Part shown: one piece after another, positions 50,885 to 61,536 of the stretch
Position numbering within the stretch: the first letter of the stretch is position 1
Layout of the letters: each line of letters begins with the position of its first letter
Assembly (NCBI RefSeq): GCF_009002475.1
Contig: NZ_AP019860.1
Coordinates: 5,470,501-5,534,500 of the forward strand
Direction: 5' to 3'
Length of the DNA: 64,000 nt
Source of the DNA: Candidatus Uabimicrobium amorphum
GTDB lineage: Bacteria; Planctomycetota; Uabimicrobiia; Uabimicrobiales; Uabimicrobiaceae
Made by a program: the position numbers and the translations under genes
The notes under the pieces: generated by a model
Told to the model about the DNA's origin: nothing
Databases searched by the model: none
Seen by the model: the letters and a program-made list of their open reading frames with translations, nothing else

Positions 50885-53101
50885 TCATTTTTTTTGTAAA
50901 TAGCTTTGTATTTTTTGTTTGGTTGAAGACGAAATCTGTGAAACTTGATACAGCTCCTTCCATGAAGAAAATCCCAAATCTTTCGCTTTTTGTAAATACA
51001 TGATCGCCTGTGTGTGCTGGTTTTGTTCAAAATGTGTTAACGCTAAAAATAACGGCGGCCATGGATTCTGAGGACTTGCACTGCGAGCAACGCCCAAGAA
51101 TTTCACCCCCATTTTGTATTTTTTTTGGAAAAACAAAGATCTACCCAATAAGAAATTCGCTTCATAGTTGTTGCGGTCTAGACTAATAACTTTAAAACAG
51201 AGAGTCATTGCTATTTTAGGTTGCTGCAATTCTTCGTAAATTTTGGCCATACTTATGTTGGCAGTGATGATTTCTGCTTTTTTACCGTTTTTGGCCACAA
51301 ATTCTAAGTGATGCAGAGCTGAGGGGAAAAGCCGCATTTTGACCAGTGTGTTTGCGATGTACATCGTTGGTACAATCTTGCGTTTATCTTTTTCTTTTGC
51401 TTTGCTGTAAAAAGTCATCGCTTTGCCGTATTGACCAATATATTCGTTTGCCAGACCTATATTCATTAAAAAATCTATGTCTTTACCTAATTGTTCTCTT
51501 AAAAGCAGAGCTTTGTTGAGATAATTCACTGCTTGTGGCGCTTTACCTATGTCTAGGCAGAGTTTACCAAGGTTGTAATTGAGTTGCCAGGATTCGGGGT
51601 AAAGTCGTAACGCTTGTTTCCATGTGACAAAAGCTTTGTGGTGTTCTTTAATGTGTGTGTAACAAATGCCCAGAGTAAGGTAGGCATTTTCTAAATAAGT
51701 GGCCTGGGCTTTTTCCAGGTGCATTTGGGCTTTTTGCGGTTGTTTCTTCACCAAGTAACAACGTCCCATCTCTAGGTGGGTATTATGATCGCTCCATAAA
51801 CTTTGGGCCTTTTGTAACTGGGTAATGGCCTTATCGTACTTTTTGGTTTTCATATGTTTTTGACCAGAGTGGAAATGTATATTGGCAGCGCTTTGTAGGA
51901 GCGAAGTACACAAACCACAGAGGGATACAATTAGTAACAGGGGAAAAATGGCGTTGCCGTGGATGTACTTGTGGCTTTTTTGTGCGGCAATCCCTAGAGA
52001 AATACCAAGTAGCAAAGCGGTTGTTGGAGCTATGAACACACAGTAAAAACAGGCGTTTATGAGTAAGCATATCAGAATACTTAACCCGCAAAGATACATA
52101 CCATTGTGGCCGCGATATAGTTTTCGTAGGCTGAAGAACAACAATACAATAAATAAAGCTAAAATAAAAATTCCATTTTCCGCAACTATGAGTAAAAAGT
52201 CGTTGTGTGGATGCGTGGCAACACGAGAATCGGAAATCGTATACTCTTCTTTGTTGCGATAGAGTGGATATTGTTCGATAAATTTGCCGCTACCAACGCC
52301 ACTCCATAGGTAATCGCTAGTCATATCCCAGGTGGATTCCCACATGTACAAACGCACTTTATTGGAGTTGTTTTTAGAATCAAATATACTCATGGTTTGT
52401 TGTTTTACCGGAGTATATAACAGTGAAGCAGCAATCGTAATGACAAATACACCTAAGATAAGCAAAAGGTGTTTAAGGCGCAATGAAAATTGGCGCGTGA
52501 TGACTACAATGGCGAATAGTAAAAAAGTGATGGCAAAAGCCACATACCCCGCGCGACTTCCGGTGCACATTAAGTAAGATAGTTGCAAAACGAAAGACAC
52601 CAGAAGTAGCGGAGTGTGTTTGGGAAAATTTACAACGGCTAAGGACATCGTTAACATACAACTGCAGGAGATAAAAGCACCTGCCGTATTGATGAGTGAA
52701 AAAGAAGAAGTGTACGTTGGAAAAGTATTTACGCGAAGTTGTGTACTTGCTGTGTATTGGTATATTCCATAAATACTCGCCACAGTTGCCGCAGCACAGA
52801 GACTGTACAAGGTAGTCATGATTTGCTTTTCTTCGGCATGTGAAAAAATAATAGCAAGCAATAAGATGATTATCCAATATTGTAAATGGGCAATGGAAAA
52901 GGACATGGCCATAAAAATCACTACGACAAATATCATCATGTGTTCATTGCTAATGACATTTTTTTTTGATTTATACAGTTGAATACAGAATACACAAGTC
53001 AACAAATACAATAGCGTTACTTTGGGAAAAAATTGATTTGAAAACCATGAGAAGCACAACAGTGGTACTATTCCCCACAAAATAAAATAAATACCTTGCA
53101 T
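50885..53101 (-). CDS. O-antigen ligase/polymerase-like membrane protein with TPR repeats
   Basis: 738 residues. The N-terminal part (about 1-410) has eleven or so membrane helices and the Wzy_C/O-antigen-ligase core: CTGSRAGYVAFAITFLLFAI, WESTWDMTSDYLWSGVGSGK and HPHNDFLLIVAENGIF, where the conserved Arg and His of WaaL-type enzymes lie. The C-terminal part (about 415-738) is a TPR solenoid (HLEMGRCYLVKKQPQKAQMH, LNYNLGKLCLDIGKAPQAVN, LLGRSLFFQKKYKMGVKFLG). Planctomycetes and others carry such ligase-TPR fusions; the acceptor may be lipid A, peptidoglycan or protein glycans. Ribosome site GGAG. Confidence 0.86.
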   Translation of the reverse strand: MQGIYFILWGIVPLLCFSWFSNQFFPKVTLLYLLTCVFCIQLYKSKKNVISNEHMMIFVVVIFMAMSFSIAHLQYWIIILLLAIIFSHAEEKQIMTTLYSLCAAATVASIYGIYQYTASTQLRVNTFPTYTSSFSLINTAGAFISCSCMLTMSLAVVNFPKHTPLLLVSFVLQLSYLMCTGSRAGYVAFAITFLLFAIVVITRQFSLRLKHLLLILGVFVITIAASLLYTPVKQQTMSIFDSKNNSNKVRLYMWESTWDMTSDYLWSGVGSGKFIEQYPLYRNKEEYTISDSRVATHPHNDFLLIVAENGIFILALFIVLLFFSLRKLYRGHNGMYLCGLSILICLLINACFYCVFIAPTTALLLGISLGIAAQKSHKYIHGNAIFPLLLIVSLCGLCTSLLQSAANIHFHSGQKHMKTKKYDKAITQLQKAQSLWSDHNTHLEMGRCYLVKKQPQKAQMHLEKAQATYLENAYLTLGICYTHIKEHHKAFVTWKQALRLYPESWQLNYNLGKLCLDIGKAPQAVNYLNKALLLREQLGKDIDFLMNIGLANEYIGQYGKAMTFYSKAKEKDKRKIVPTMYIANTLVKMRLFPSALHHLEFVAKNGKKAEIITANISMAKIYEELQQPKIAMTLCFKVISLDRNNYEANFLLGRSLFFQKKYKMGVKFLGVARSASPQNPWPPLFLALTHFEQNQHTQAIMYLQKAKDLGFSSWKELYQVSQISSSTKQKIQSYLQKK

Positions 53102-53159
53102 TTTACACTCCTATTACGACTATGATTGTTATTTGATCGCGATCCCGACCCCGTGTATC

Positions 53160-56100
53160 CTATTTCTTTTTCTTTTTTTTGCGTCTTTTCTTTTTTACTT
53201 TTACTTGCGGTTCTGTCATGGAGTCATCTACATCGTCATCCTGTTGTACGTCACTATCGTTTTGTAATTCTTCGGCGGAGACGGGGGCGTTTTTCTTCTC
53301 TTCGATAAGAGCTTTTTGCTCTTTTTGTACCTGTTGAACAGGAGTTAACTTTGTTTTTGCATCGTGATAGGTTTCTTCTACTTCAGAAAAATGCTGTTGC
53401 TGCTCTTCTGTGGACAACTCTTTGGGGGTATACAGTACACGTTGTGGGAATGGAATTTCAATATTGTGCTTGTCAAAATAAATTTTTATACGTCTTTGCG
53501 CAGCGCGTTTTACAGCCCATTGGTCTCCTGGGGTTGTTTTTAACCACATGCGATATGTAATCGCACTATCACCAAAGTTGTCGAGACCCTGAATTTCATA
53601 TTCTTCTAAGACCTTTGGACCAACTTGTGGGTCTTGGCGCATATCAACGGCAACTTGGTGCAAAATTTCCAAAACTTTATCCACGGGCGTGCTGTAAGCA
53701 ACACCGATATTAATCACTGCGCGCGAATTTTTGCTCTTATTACTAATGTGCTGTACGGTTCCGTTGGGAAAAAAATGTATTGTACCATCAAAAGCCCTTA
53801 GTATCGTGAGGCGTAAGGTAATTTTGATGATGCAACCTGTGATACCATCTATTTCGACCATGTCTCCTGTGGCATATTGATTTTCTAAAAGGATGAAAAA
53901 ACCTGAAATATAGTCACGCACCAATGTTTGTGCTCCAAAAGCAAGGGCGAGACCTAATACCCCGGCCGATGCAATGATGGGGGTTATGTCAATACGAAAT
54001 TGTTCCAGCATGTATATACCAGCAATAATAAAAATAAGTGCTGTCCATGTCGTTTTTAAAATTCCAAGAAGTGTTTGCGCACGTTGTTCTCTCACTTTTT
54101 GGTTTGAGTAACTGGAGGCAGTGACACGGTGGATGATTTTTTCCCCGACACGGTTTAAAACTCTAATCAATAGTAACGCTAGTATGGGGATGAAAATAAG
54201 ATTGCATATCGAAATGAAAGCGGAGCGCAATAGAGCGTTTGCTTGTAGTTGTTGCGTGTAGTGAATTTCACCTTGTAGATATCGATTTTCTTGGTCTTTG
54301 TTTTGAGGCTTTTCAATCGGATCTAACGAATGCAACGACGCAAGAGAGTGCCCTGTTAATTTGTTGATGTCGGGTTTTATTTGTCTCTTTTTTGATTCTA
54401 TACGTCCTATGTCTTCTTTATATTTGGCGACTTCTGTTGCGATGCCTAATTTTGAAGTATCGTATTCCACAGCGTTTTGTTGCGCTTGGAATGTCAAAAG
54501 TGTTACCCAACTACGAAAAACTTCATCCGCCGCTGTTGGGATATATTCCTGACGTTTCTCGTTACTCAAGCTATTTGGAAGTGTTATGTTTTCGCTATTG
54601 TCGGGAAAAAAGCTATCCAATATATCTTTTTGCAAAGAGCTTGGTTTTAATCGCGCTTCTATCTCGGCTAGATGCATGTCTAGCTGTTGTTGTGGAGAAT
54701 GCAATGTGTAACTTTGCAAAGTTTGTTGCTCTTCGTCAGCTGCTTTGATGAGACTTTGATTTAGTAAGGCTCTCTTTTCAAGATTTTCTATTTTTCTTCG
54801 CAGCGTAACCAAATCTGCAAAGTAAGAATTTAGTAAATTCTCTTGTTGTTCTGCTTCTTTTGAGCTAAAGAAACTCAAGAGGTTAACCCACCAAATACTG
54901 TATGTGAGTTTGGTTTCGTATATCGCCTGTTGTTGTTGCTGTTGTTGCGTGTTGGTGAGCTCTTTTGCCGCGAAGTCTTCTTGCATCTTGCGACGTTTTT
55001 GTAAGTATTTTAATTTCTCTAATATAATAGATATACGCGTTTCTATGTGTTTTACATACTGAGATATCTCACTGGCATTTTTGTTTTGTTCTTCCATGGA
55101 TTTTTTCACAGCGGAAATTTTTTGTTGTACCTTTTGTATTTCCGTGTCGATCGCTACAAGTTCTCCCTTGCCAGGAACATTTTTCACTTCCTCAGGAATT
55201 GATGTGATTTCTTTTTTGCCAAGGCGTATTTGAAATTCTGTTGCAGCACCATAAGCCTTTCGCAACTCTAACATGCGTTCTTTCATTTGTGCGAGTTGTA
55301 GTTGTTTTTGTTGTGAAATATCATTGAGAATTTGTTGTAGTTTTTGTTGTGCAATTTGTTTTTCTTTCGCCACAGTGAGTACATTGGAGAAAAAATCGAG
55401 CTGTTGTTCGAGCTGTTCTATTTCACCTTCTGGCATATTATTTGGAAAACCACGCGCAATTTGTGTAAGTTTCTGTAAATATTTTTTCAAATCAGCATTG
55501 CTGATATTGCGATCAAGGCGTAAGGAAATTTTGTATTGCTTTTCTGTGGCAATTTGTTCGATGCAACGTTGCGCTTGGGTGTACAAGTCTTGTAGTGCTT
55601 GCTGAGAGTATACTACTGTAGGAGACTGTATTTTATGCACAGTTTGCTGCTGGTTTTTATGAAGAACGCGAAGCGTCGATACCATTTGTTGAAATTCTTG
55701 GATCTTTTTATATTTTTCTTGAGCAGTTTTCAAGTAAGAAGTGAGCTTTTCATTTAGTTGGTTTTCGTCGAGCTTATCGACATCCACCACCCATTTTTCC
55801 CATTTCTTTTCTTCTTCGTAAACTTTTTGTAATTTTTCTACCTGTTGCTTTGTTTCCTCGATTGTGGAGGAGAGGTCATCTATTTGCTGTTGTGCAATCT
55901 TTATTTGTTGTTGCCATGCACTAATGGGATTATCGTAGTAAAAAAAATTCTGGCGTTTGTTGTGGTGTTTTTCAATGATTACTTTGTATTGATCAATAGG
56001 TAAAGCCGACAGTTTTTCTGGTTGCAATGGTGTCAAAATTTCAATAATGGTGTCTAGTTGTAAGATAGTGTCGTAGAACTGCGTGTACTGTTCGTTGAGA

Positions 56101-57128
56101 TCTTGAGCCTCTTTGATGAGTTTTGTCATTAGCGTTATAGATTCTTGGAGTCTTTTAAGGCTATTTTTTTTGTAGTCGAGAACTATGTTGTTCGATTTCC
56201 AGTTTTTTTCTGCTTCAATCGTCGATGGAATTTTTGATACGGTTTTTATTTGCGAGTAGTCTGGTGGCGTATCGGTTTGTAAAGTTTTCAACTGTGACTT
56301 GGCTTCGTCAAAAACTGTGAGTTTTTTGTCAAAATCATCGGCCTTTTTTACGACGTCCGGACCGATGGACGAAAGAAGTGCCAATAGGGTATCTGGTTTT
56401 TTTTCCTGCAACTCTTTTTGTATTTGCATCTTTTTTTGGTAAACGACCGACTGCTTTTCCAGAAGAACAATCTGTTGGTGTATTTGTTGTTGTTTTTGTT
56501 GTTCTTTTGCGGCATTTTCTTCTAAAACTTTTCGACGAGCAGGTATTTTTTGTTGTTGTACCCCCCAAAGAGCTACACTCTTTTCGATTTGTTCTTTCTG
56601 AATTTGGAAATCTTGGGCTTTTTTGTCTTTCAACGAAGGTGGAAAACTCTGTGGATTAAGAGATTTTGTGGTGATGCGCAGCTCTATTTCTTTTAGTAAC
56701 TGCACGAATTCTTGTAATAAATTTACGACAATATTTGCACGCTCTTTGTTTTCTTCGAGCTGCGCTTCGTACTTCTTTAGTTGTGAAATAGCATCTTCGT
56801 ACAATCCGTGTTTTTCTTGGAGAAATTTTTCCAGCTCTGTGAGATTTTTTATTTTTTCTTGAATGTTTTTTTGAGTTACTGGTTCTGTATTTTCTTGAGG
56901 AGATGGTTTTTGAAGTTGTGCTTCGGTGTTCTGTAACGAGGTTGCTAATTTAGAGAGGATATCTTGGCCCTCGCCGAGAATTTTTAGGGGATTCACTAGT
57001 GACAAATCGTGCTTGTTGGCCGCATCTAGCAAGCTATTATTATCCAAAGTACTGTTATTTTCTTGAGAATAGGTGAGTCCTTGTACGAGGAAAAACAGTA
57101 AGACAATTGTAAAATTTTTTAAACTCAT
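53160..57128 (-). CDS. Giant MscS-family mechanosensitive channel with long coiled-coil domain
   Basis: 1322 residues. A signal peptide (SLKNFTIVLLFFLVQGLTYS) is followed by a periplasmic region (about 25-960) almost wholly coiled coil, rich in Gln, Glu and Lys, like KefA/MscK. Membrane helices lie at about 975-1085. The MscS pore and beta domains (about 1055-1200) show GLALAFGAQTLVRDYISGFF, GDMVEIDG, ILRAFDGTIHFFPNGTVQHI. The C-terminus is charged and ends in a Lys/Arg run (KVKKKRRKKKKKK). MscK/MscS channels open under membrane tension to release solutes. I chose the ATG at 57128, which gives a clean signal peptide; 57152 is possible. Ribosome site AGG is weak. Confidence 0.88.
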   Translation of the reverse strand: MSLKNFTIVLLFFLVQGLTYSQENNSTLDNNSLLDAANKHDLSLVNPLKILGEGQDILSKLATSLQNTEAQLQKPSPQENTEPVTQKNIQEKIKNLTELEKFLQEKHGLYEDAISQLKKYEAQLEENKERANIVVNLLQEFVQLLKEIELRITTKSLNPQSFPPSLKDKKAQDFQIQKEQIEKSVALWGVQQQKIPARRKVLEENAAKEQQKQQQIHQQIVLLEKQSVVYQKKMQIQKELQEKKPDTLLALLSSIGPDVVKKADDFDKKLTVFDEAKSQLKTLQTDTPPDYSQIKTVSKIPSTIEAEKNWKSNNIVLDYKKNSLKRLQESITLMTKLIKEAQDLNEQYTQFYDTILQLDTIIEILTPLQPEKLSALPIDQYKVIIEKHHNKRQNFFYYDNPISAWQQQIKIAQQQIDDLSSTIEETKQQVEKLQKVYEEEKKWEKWVVDVDKLDENQLNEKLTSYLKTAQEKYKKIQEFQQMVSTLRVLHKNQQQTVHKIQSPTVVYSQQALQDLYTQAQRCIEQIATEKQYKISLRLDRNISNADLKKYLQKLTQIARGFPNNMPEGEIEQLEQQLDFFSNVLTVAKEKQIAQQKLQQILNDISQQKQLQLAQMKERMLELRKAYGAATEFQIRLGKKEITSIPEEVKNVPGKGELVAIDTEIQKVQQKISAVKKSMEEQNKNASEISQYVKHIETRISIILEKLKYLQKRRKMQEDFAAKELTNTQQQQQQQAIYETKLTYSIWWVNLLSFFSSKEAEQQENLLNSYFADLVTLRRKIENLEKRALLNQSLIKAADEEQQTLQSYTLHSPQQQLDMHLAEIEARLKPSSLQKDILDSFFPDNSENITLPNSLSNEKRQEYIPTAADEVFRSWVTLLTFQAQQNAVEYDTSKLGIATEVAKYKEDIGRIESKKRQIKPDINKLTGHSLASLHSLDPIEKPQNKDQENRYLQGEIHYTQQLQANALLRSAFISICNLIFIPILALLLIRVLNRVGEKIIHRVTASSYSNQKVREQRAQTLLGILKTTWTALIFIIAGIYMLEQFRIDITPIIASAGVLGLALAFGAQTLVRDYISGFFILLENQYATGDMVEIDGITGCIIKITLRLTILRAFDGTIHFFPNGTVQHISNKSKNSRAVINIGVAYSTPVDKVLEILHQVAVDMRQDPQVGPKVLEEYEIQGLDNFGDSAITYRMWLKTTPGDQWAVKRAAQRRIKIYFDKHNIEIPFPQRVLYTPKELSTEEQQQHFSEVEETYHDAKTKLTPVQQVQKEQKALIEEKKNAPVSAEELQNDSDVQQDDDVDDSMTEPQVKVKKKRRKKKKKK

Positions 57129-57730
57129 GGTGTGTACCTTATCGACTTTCATAGTTTTGATGAAATATTTTTTGCATAGTGTGGCACTTCTATTTTGCTA
57201 GGAAAGCCACAGGGCGTTTTGTTACTTTTGAAAATTTTGTTATTTTATACTAAAATGTTGTGTATACAACAACGCAAAACTAAATTTGTATTGCGATGTA
57301 ATTATTGTATTTTGATACAATTTCCTACGTTACAGCGGAAAACTTTCGAATTATATTAAATAACTATAAATAATAAAATCATGTGTAACATATCCCTAAC
57401 TTATATCTCTTTATTGATTTAAGAGTGTAAATTGGATAATTTGTTGATAAGAAATTACTTGACAACATTTGTAACGATGCTAAAATTTTAAATTATGTAG
57501 ACAAGGCATGTAACAACAAAATACCCCTAACGAGTACCAACAAAAGTGATTTTCGCTTTGTTATATTTTGAGAACTTTTACAGAACCACAACAATCGTAA
57601 AATATAAGTACTATGTGCCTTCATCTAAATACAAGTTACTAACAAACAATCACTTATAAATAATTTTTAAAATTATAGCGCTCTGTAAACATTTATTTAC
57701 TAGAAATATTCTGCTATTGAAAGGTAGCAT
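57129..57730. other. 602-bp AT-rich divergent intergenic region with candidate promoter
   Basis: No gene seen. A palindrome GTTGTGTATACAACAAC lies at about 57257-57273. TTGACA, 16 bp, TAAAAT (57459-57486) on the plus strand is a plausible sigma70-type promoter for the secretin gene, implying a 5' leader of about 240 nt. Confidence 0.4.
57459..57486 (+). promoter_or_regulatory. Candidate promoter of secretin gene
   Basis: TTGACA (57459-57464) and TAAAAT (57481-57486) with 16-bp spacing. Confidence 0.45.
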
Positions 57731-60508
57731 ATGAAGGCGAAATATACCGTAAACTTTATTTGTATACTTTCAACTCTTGCCTTCCTTCTTTTGGGTTGTG
57801 AAAGTCCTGCAAAAGTGAACAACGAGCAGGTGGATAATCCACAAAACCAAGAAGTTGAAGAAGCAAAAGATAACAATGCTACACCAGAAGATTCCTCTGA
57901 AGTAGCACAAACATCTGATAATACTGATGCAGCACAACCTGTTGAGGTAGCAGAGAACAATGAAGATGTTGCAAATGCAGAGAACGAAGATGTTGCCAAT
58001 GATCCTCACGAGGCAAAGCTACAACAATACGAAAAGCAAGTAGCTAAGAAAAAAACTCTTGAGCAAGATTATGTGGATCACTTGATTACTACCGCACGTA
58101 AAAAAATGGCCCAAGATAAACACAATCAGGCAAAAGCATTTCTTGACCAAGCTCTTGCTATCGATCCTGCACATCCTGTGGCAAATAGACTTCGTGACGA
58201 TGTAGGTGTAGTTCTCGGCGAAACTCCATCGAAAAGCCGCCGTTTTTTGGAAGAATTTGAAGACCAAGAACGAGTTAAAGCGGAACAAGCTAAAGTAGAT
58301 GCACGCAATCACTATGATCGCGGTATGGAACACTTGGCCAGCAAAGAATACGATCCGGCAATCAGTTCTTTCACTTCTGCTCTAGAAATTATCAGATACG
58401 TTCCTTACGAGCTAAACATGCAAGCTCTGAGAAGAAAAGCTGAGGCAAAAGTAAAAGAAGCTGAAGAAAAGAAAAAAGCTTTGGCCGTTGAGTTACGCCG
58501 GGAGAGAATGGAAGAAGCACGAAGTGAAGCTGTTCGTATTGAAGAAGAAGAGCAATCTCGTCGTGCAACAGAAGTTCGCATCTTGTTAACAAGAGCTGGC
58601 GAATATTACATCAACAAAAAATACGACAAAGCAGATGAACTGATTAAGCAGGTAAAAGAAAAAGATCCACTAAACAAAATCGCTGGTCGATTGAGTAAAG
58701 ATATTAGTGACGCACGTCATGAGCACATTTCTGAAACAACCAGAACAAAGAAAATTGACGAGTGGAAAAAGTTAGTTGCGAGTTTCCGCGAAGCACAAAT
58801 TCCATATGCTGATGATTTACTATATCCTGAAAAAGATTGGTGGCACAATGTTGTCTCTAAGAGATCAAAAAGTACTTCTCTAAGTAGAGATGACTACAAA
58901 AAAGAGTTTAGTGATGCTGAAAAACGCATTCGTTCAAAATTAAATTCTGTTGACATCACTCTTGACTTTACTGAAACACCTTTTACCGATGTAATTTACT
59001 TCATTCAAAATACAGCAGACATCAACATTCACGTTGATCCTAAGGTTACACAAGCTTTCCAAGTAGAAGGTACAAAAGTAACTTTAAATGTTGAAGAACT
59101 AAAACTGAAAACCGCTTTAGATCTATTGATGCAGTTTTACAATTTAGTTTACATTTTTGAGAATGACGTTTTATTCATCACATCTAAAGATTCTGATCGC
59201 GCAAAAGGTAAATCTATTCCTGTTCTTCACCCTATTCAGGATTTAACAGCACAGATTGCTGATTTCCCTGGCCCTACAGTACGTCTACTTGAATCACAAG
59301 CAGGGGAAACAAGTGGTGGAGCACTTTTTGAAGATAGTGAAGACGGTCCTGGAAGTGTCATTACTGACGAAAAGCTAAAAGAGTTGATCCAAGCAAGTAT
59401 CGCTCCTGATAGTTGGGACAAAGATGAAAACTCCATCGATATTACCAACAAACAACTTTTAGTAGTAAACACTGAAAAAGTTCAAGACGAAATTCGTCGT
59501 TTTCTTTCTGACATGAGACGTTTTTCAGGAACCATGGTTGCAGTAGAAACACGTTTTCTAGATGTAACTGACGATTTTCTTGAAGTACTAGGTGTTGACT
59601 GGAGAGGTATTGGAGATAACCAACTTCGTGGTAATAACGACCCTGATATTCCAGACGATGACAACGTCATACCTGTTACAGGTGTTACCAGAGGTGCTGA
59701 AGACTTTGCTGGAAACCCAGACATTGATCCGGATAACATTTTTACTACGGCTCTAAACGGTAGTGTAAACACCGCTGCTGGTTTCTTTTTCGAAGAAAAT
59801 GTTGATCTTCGTGCTAGAACAGAAAACGTAGACGAGCAAGCCCTCGGACAACGTTTGTTCGACAACGGTGGTTTGGCATTGGAATTCTCATTCCTTGATG
59901 ACCTCGAAATGAACGCTGTTCTACGTGCTGTAAAGAAAACCGCAAGACAAGAAGTTTTGTTTGCTCCTCGTATTACAACTTTCAACACTCAAAGAGCACA
60001 CATTTCGATTGTACAACAGCTTTCGTTTGTACGTGACTTTGATGTAGAAGTTGCTCAGTCTGCTTACATTGCGGACCCAGTTATCGGTACAATACAGTCC
60101 GGTTTAGTTCTCGATGTTCGTCCAACAGTATCTAACGACAACAAATACATCACCTTGGAAATGCGTCCAACATTCGCAGACCTTGTAGGTGGAGTATTCC
60201 AAGAAATTGACACAACTCTTGGTGGTGTTGGTGTTGTAACCATTCAGGTACCAGAATTACAGTTGCAATCTGTTGAAACAACTGTTCGTATACCTGACCA
60301 AGGTACAATCATGCTTGGTGGATTCAAGAGCATTAACCAACAAGATCACAAGCAGGACATTCCTATCCTTGGAAACATTCCTGTTGTTAGCTTTTTCTTC
60401 TCTCAACAACGTAAAGTTGATGAGAAACGTCAGGTTATTATTGTAGTGAAAGCTAAAATTATTGACCTAGAAGAAAGAGAAGAACTTGCTGTAGGAAAAC
60501 CTCGATAA
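57731..60508 (+). CDS. Secretin-family lipoprotein with TPR/coiled-coil N-terminus
   Basis: 925 residues. The signal ends in LLGC (lipidated Cys23), followed by an acidic Asn/Glu-rich spacer (about 24-95), TPR-like helices (about 110-330; NQAKAFLDQALAIDPAHPVA), a secretin N-type domain (about 412-490; ITLDFTETPFTDVIYFIQNT, VTLNVEELKLKTALDLLMQF) and a secretin beta-barrel domain (about 590-915; VAVETRFLDVTDDFLEVLGV, GLALEFSFLDDL, VETTVRIPDQGTIMLGGFKS, DIPILGNIPVVSFFFSQQRK). Secretins are outer-membrane pores of type II/III secretion, type IV pili and phage export. No gspE, gspF or pilin gene is adjacent. Ribosome site AAAGG. Confidence 0.9.
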   Translation: MKAKYTVNFICILSTLAFLLLGCESPAKVNNEQVDNPQNQEVEEAKDNNATPEDSSEVAQTSDNTDAAQPVEVAENNEDVANAENEDVANDPHEAKLQQYEKQVAKKKTLEQDYVDHLITTARKKMAQDKHNQAKAFLDQALAIDPAHPVANRLRDDVGVVLGETPSKSRRFLEEFEDQERVKAEQAKVDARNHYDRGMEHLASKEYDPAISSFTSALEIIRYVPYELNMQALRRKAEAKVKEAEEKKKALAVELRRERMEEARSEAVRIEEEEQSRRATEVRILLTRAGEYYINKKYDKADELIKQVKEKDPLNKIAGRLSKDISDARHEHISETTRTKKIDEWKKLVASFREAQIPYADDLLYPEKDWWHNVVSKRSKSTSLSRDDYKKEFSDAEKRIRSKLNSVDITLDFTETPFTDVIYFIQNTADINIHVDPKVTQAFQVEGTKVTLNVEELKLKTALDLLMQFYNLVYIFENDVLFITSKDSDRAKGKSIPVLHPIQDLTAQIADFPGPTVRLLESQAGETSGGALFEDSEDGPGSVITDEKLKELIQASIAPDSWDKDENSIDITNKQLLVVNTEKVQDEIRRFLSDMRRFSGTMVAVETRFLDVTDDFLEVLGVDWRGIGDNQLRGNNDPDIPDDDNVIPVTGVTRGAEDFAGNPDIDPDNIFTTALNGSVNTAAGFFFEENVDLRARTENVDEQALGQRLFDNGGLALEFSFLDDLEMNAVLRAVKKTARQEVLFAPRITTFNTQRAHISIVQQLSFVRDFDVEVAQSAYIADPVIGTIQSGLVLDVRPTVSNDNKYITLEMRPTFADLVGGVFQEIDTTLGGVGVVTIQVPELQLQSVETTVRIPDQGTIMLGGFKSINQQDHKQDIPILGNIPVVSFFFSQQRKVDEKRQVIIVVKAKIIDLEEREELAVGKPR

Positions 60509-60512
60509 GTTG

Positions 60513-60543
60513 TTATAGCTCCGCCTTTAAGGCGGAGTTATAA
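60513..60543 (+). terminator. Hairpin after secretin gene
   Basis: TTATAGCTCCGCC and GGCGGAGTTATAA form a strong, nearly perfect stem with loop TTTAA, 5 bp after the stop codon; there is no long U-run. Confidence 0.65.
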
Positions 60544-60579
60544 TCCCCCAACGTGTGGCATTATTGGATTAATATTTCA

Positions 60580-61308
60580 ATGAAAAAAAAGTTACACGCA
60601 GTACTCTTCGATTTAGACGAAACACTTTTTTCCACTTCCGACTTTACAAGGCTAGCAAGATTTAATGCTGTCCAAGCAATGGTTGATCTGGGACTTGACA
60701 TACCTGTGCAAACACTATTTGATGAGCTTCAAGAAGTTGTTTCCGAATTTTCGAGTAACTATAATTACCACTACAACAAACTACTGCTACGCTTTCCTGA
60801 AAAATACTTTACCTCTCTCAACAAAACTGCCCTAATCACTACCGCAATCATTGCTTACCACGATACCAAATATAAATACCTAACACCTTTTCCCGATGCA
60901 GTGAATTTCATCGAAAAAATGCATAAAAAGAACGCCTACTTGGGAGTTGTGACCGCGGGACTCACCATCAAACAATTTGAAAAGCTATTACGTTTGGATT
61001 TATACAAATACTTCGATCCACACATCTATGTGTCCGAAGAAATTGGTGTCTCTAAGCCCAATGTAAAGTTGTTTGAAATGTCGTGCATGGGAATGAATAT
61101 CGATCCAAAGTTTACAATGTATGTAGGTGACAATCCGACGATGGATATAGACCCGTGTAACAAGTTGGGAATGACAACAGTACTCATTAAAAAAGGCGGG
61201 AAATATCTAAAGGTAAAAGGGGAAACCAAGGCCGATTATGAATGCGAAGACTTCTCGGAACTCTATAAAATCGTAGATCAGGAATTTGATTTGGTGGTGA
61301 AATCGTAG
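60580..61308 (+). CDS. HAD-family phosphatase
   Basis: 242 residues. HAD motif I LFDLDETLFS (D11 nucleophile, D13 acid/base), motif II VVTAG, motif III Lys in SKPNVKLFE, motif IV YVGDNPTMDIDP (Asp ligands) are all present, with a helical cap (about 17-95), so it should be active on a small phosphorylated substrate, as in the phosphoglycolate phosphatase-like/pyrimidine nucleotidase group. Substrate unknown. I chose the ATG at 60580, which starts just before motif I. Confidence 0.87.
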   Translation: MKKKLHAVLFDLDETLFSTSDFTRLARFNAVQAMVDLGLDIPVQTLFDELQEVVSEFSSNYNYHYNKLLLRFPEKYFTSLNKTALITTAIIAYHDTKYKYLTPFPDAVNFIEKMHKKNAYLGVVTAGLTIKQFEKLLRLDLYKYFDPHIYVSEEIGVSKPNVKLFEMSCMGMNIDPKFTMYVGDNPTMDIDPCNKLGMTTVLIKKGGKYLKVKGETKADYECEDFSELYKIVDQEFDLVVKS

Positions 61309-61437
61309 CGTTCATACAATAATCGTCTATCGTTAATTCTTGCAATAAAGATGGACGATTATACCCAAAATACAATTCCAGAATTAGCTAAAAATGGATT
61401 TTTGGTTGGAATGTTTTGCTTGAATAGATTCGTTTGC

Positions 61438-61536
61438 AGATTGGTGCCCTCACCATCGCCTTGTAGATTTTAGCTTCGCTAAAAGCAACAAGTCTCATGC
61501 CTCTCCCACAGGGAGAGGCGTAACACGCCTTAATTC
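61438..61536. repeat. Triple-hairpin intergenic repeat, copy 2
   Basis: Nearly identical to copy 1 at both ends, but the middle stem differs on both arms (CTTGTAGATTTTAGC/GCTAAAAGCAACAAG), keeping base pairing. It sits in the convergent gap 61309-61779, which contains no gene. Confidence 0.85.
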
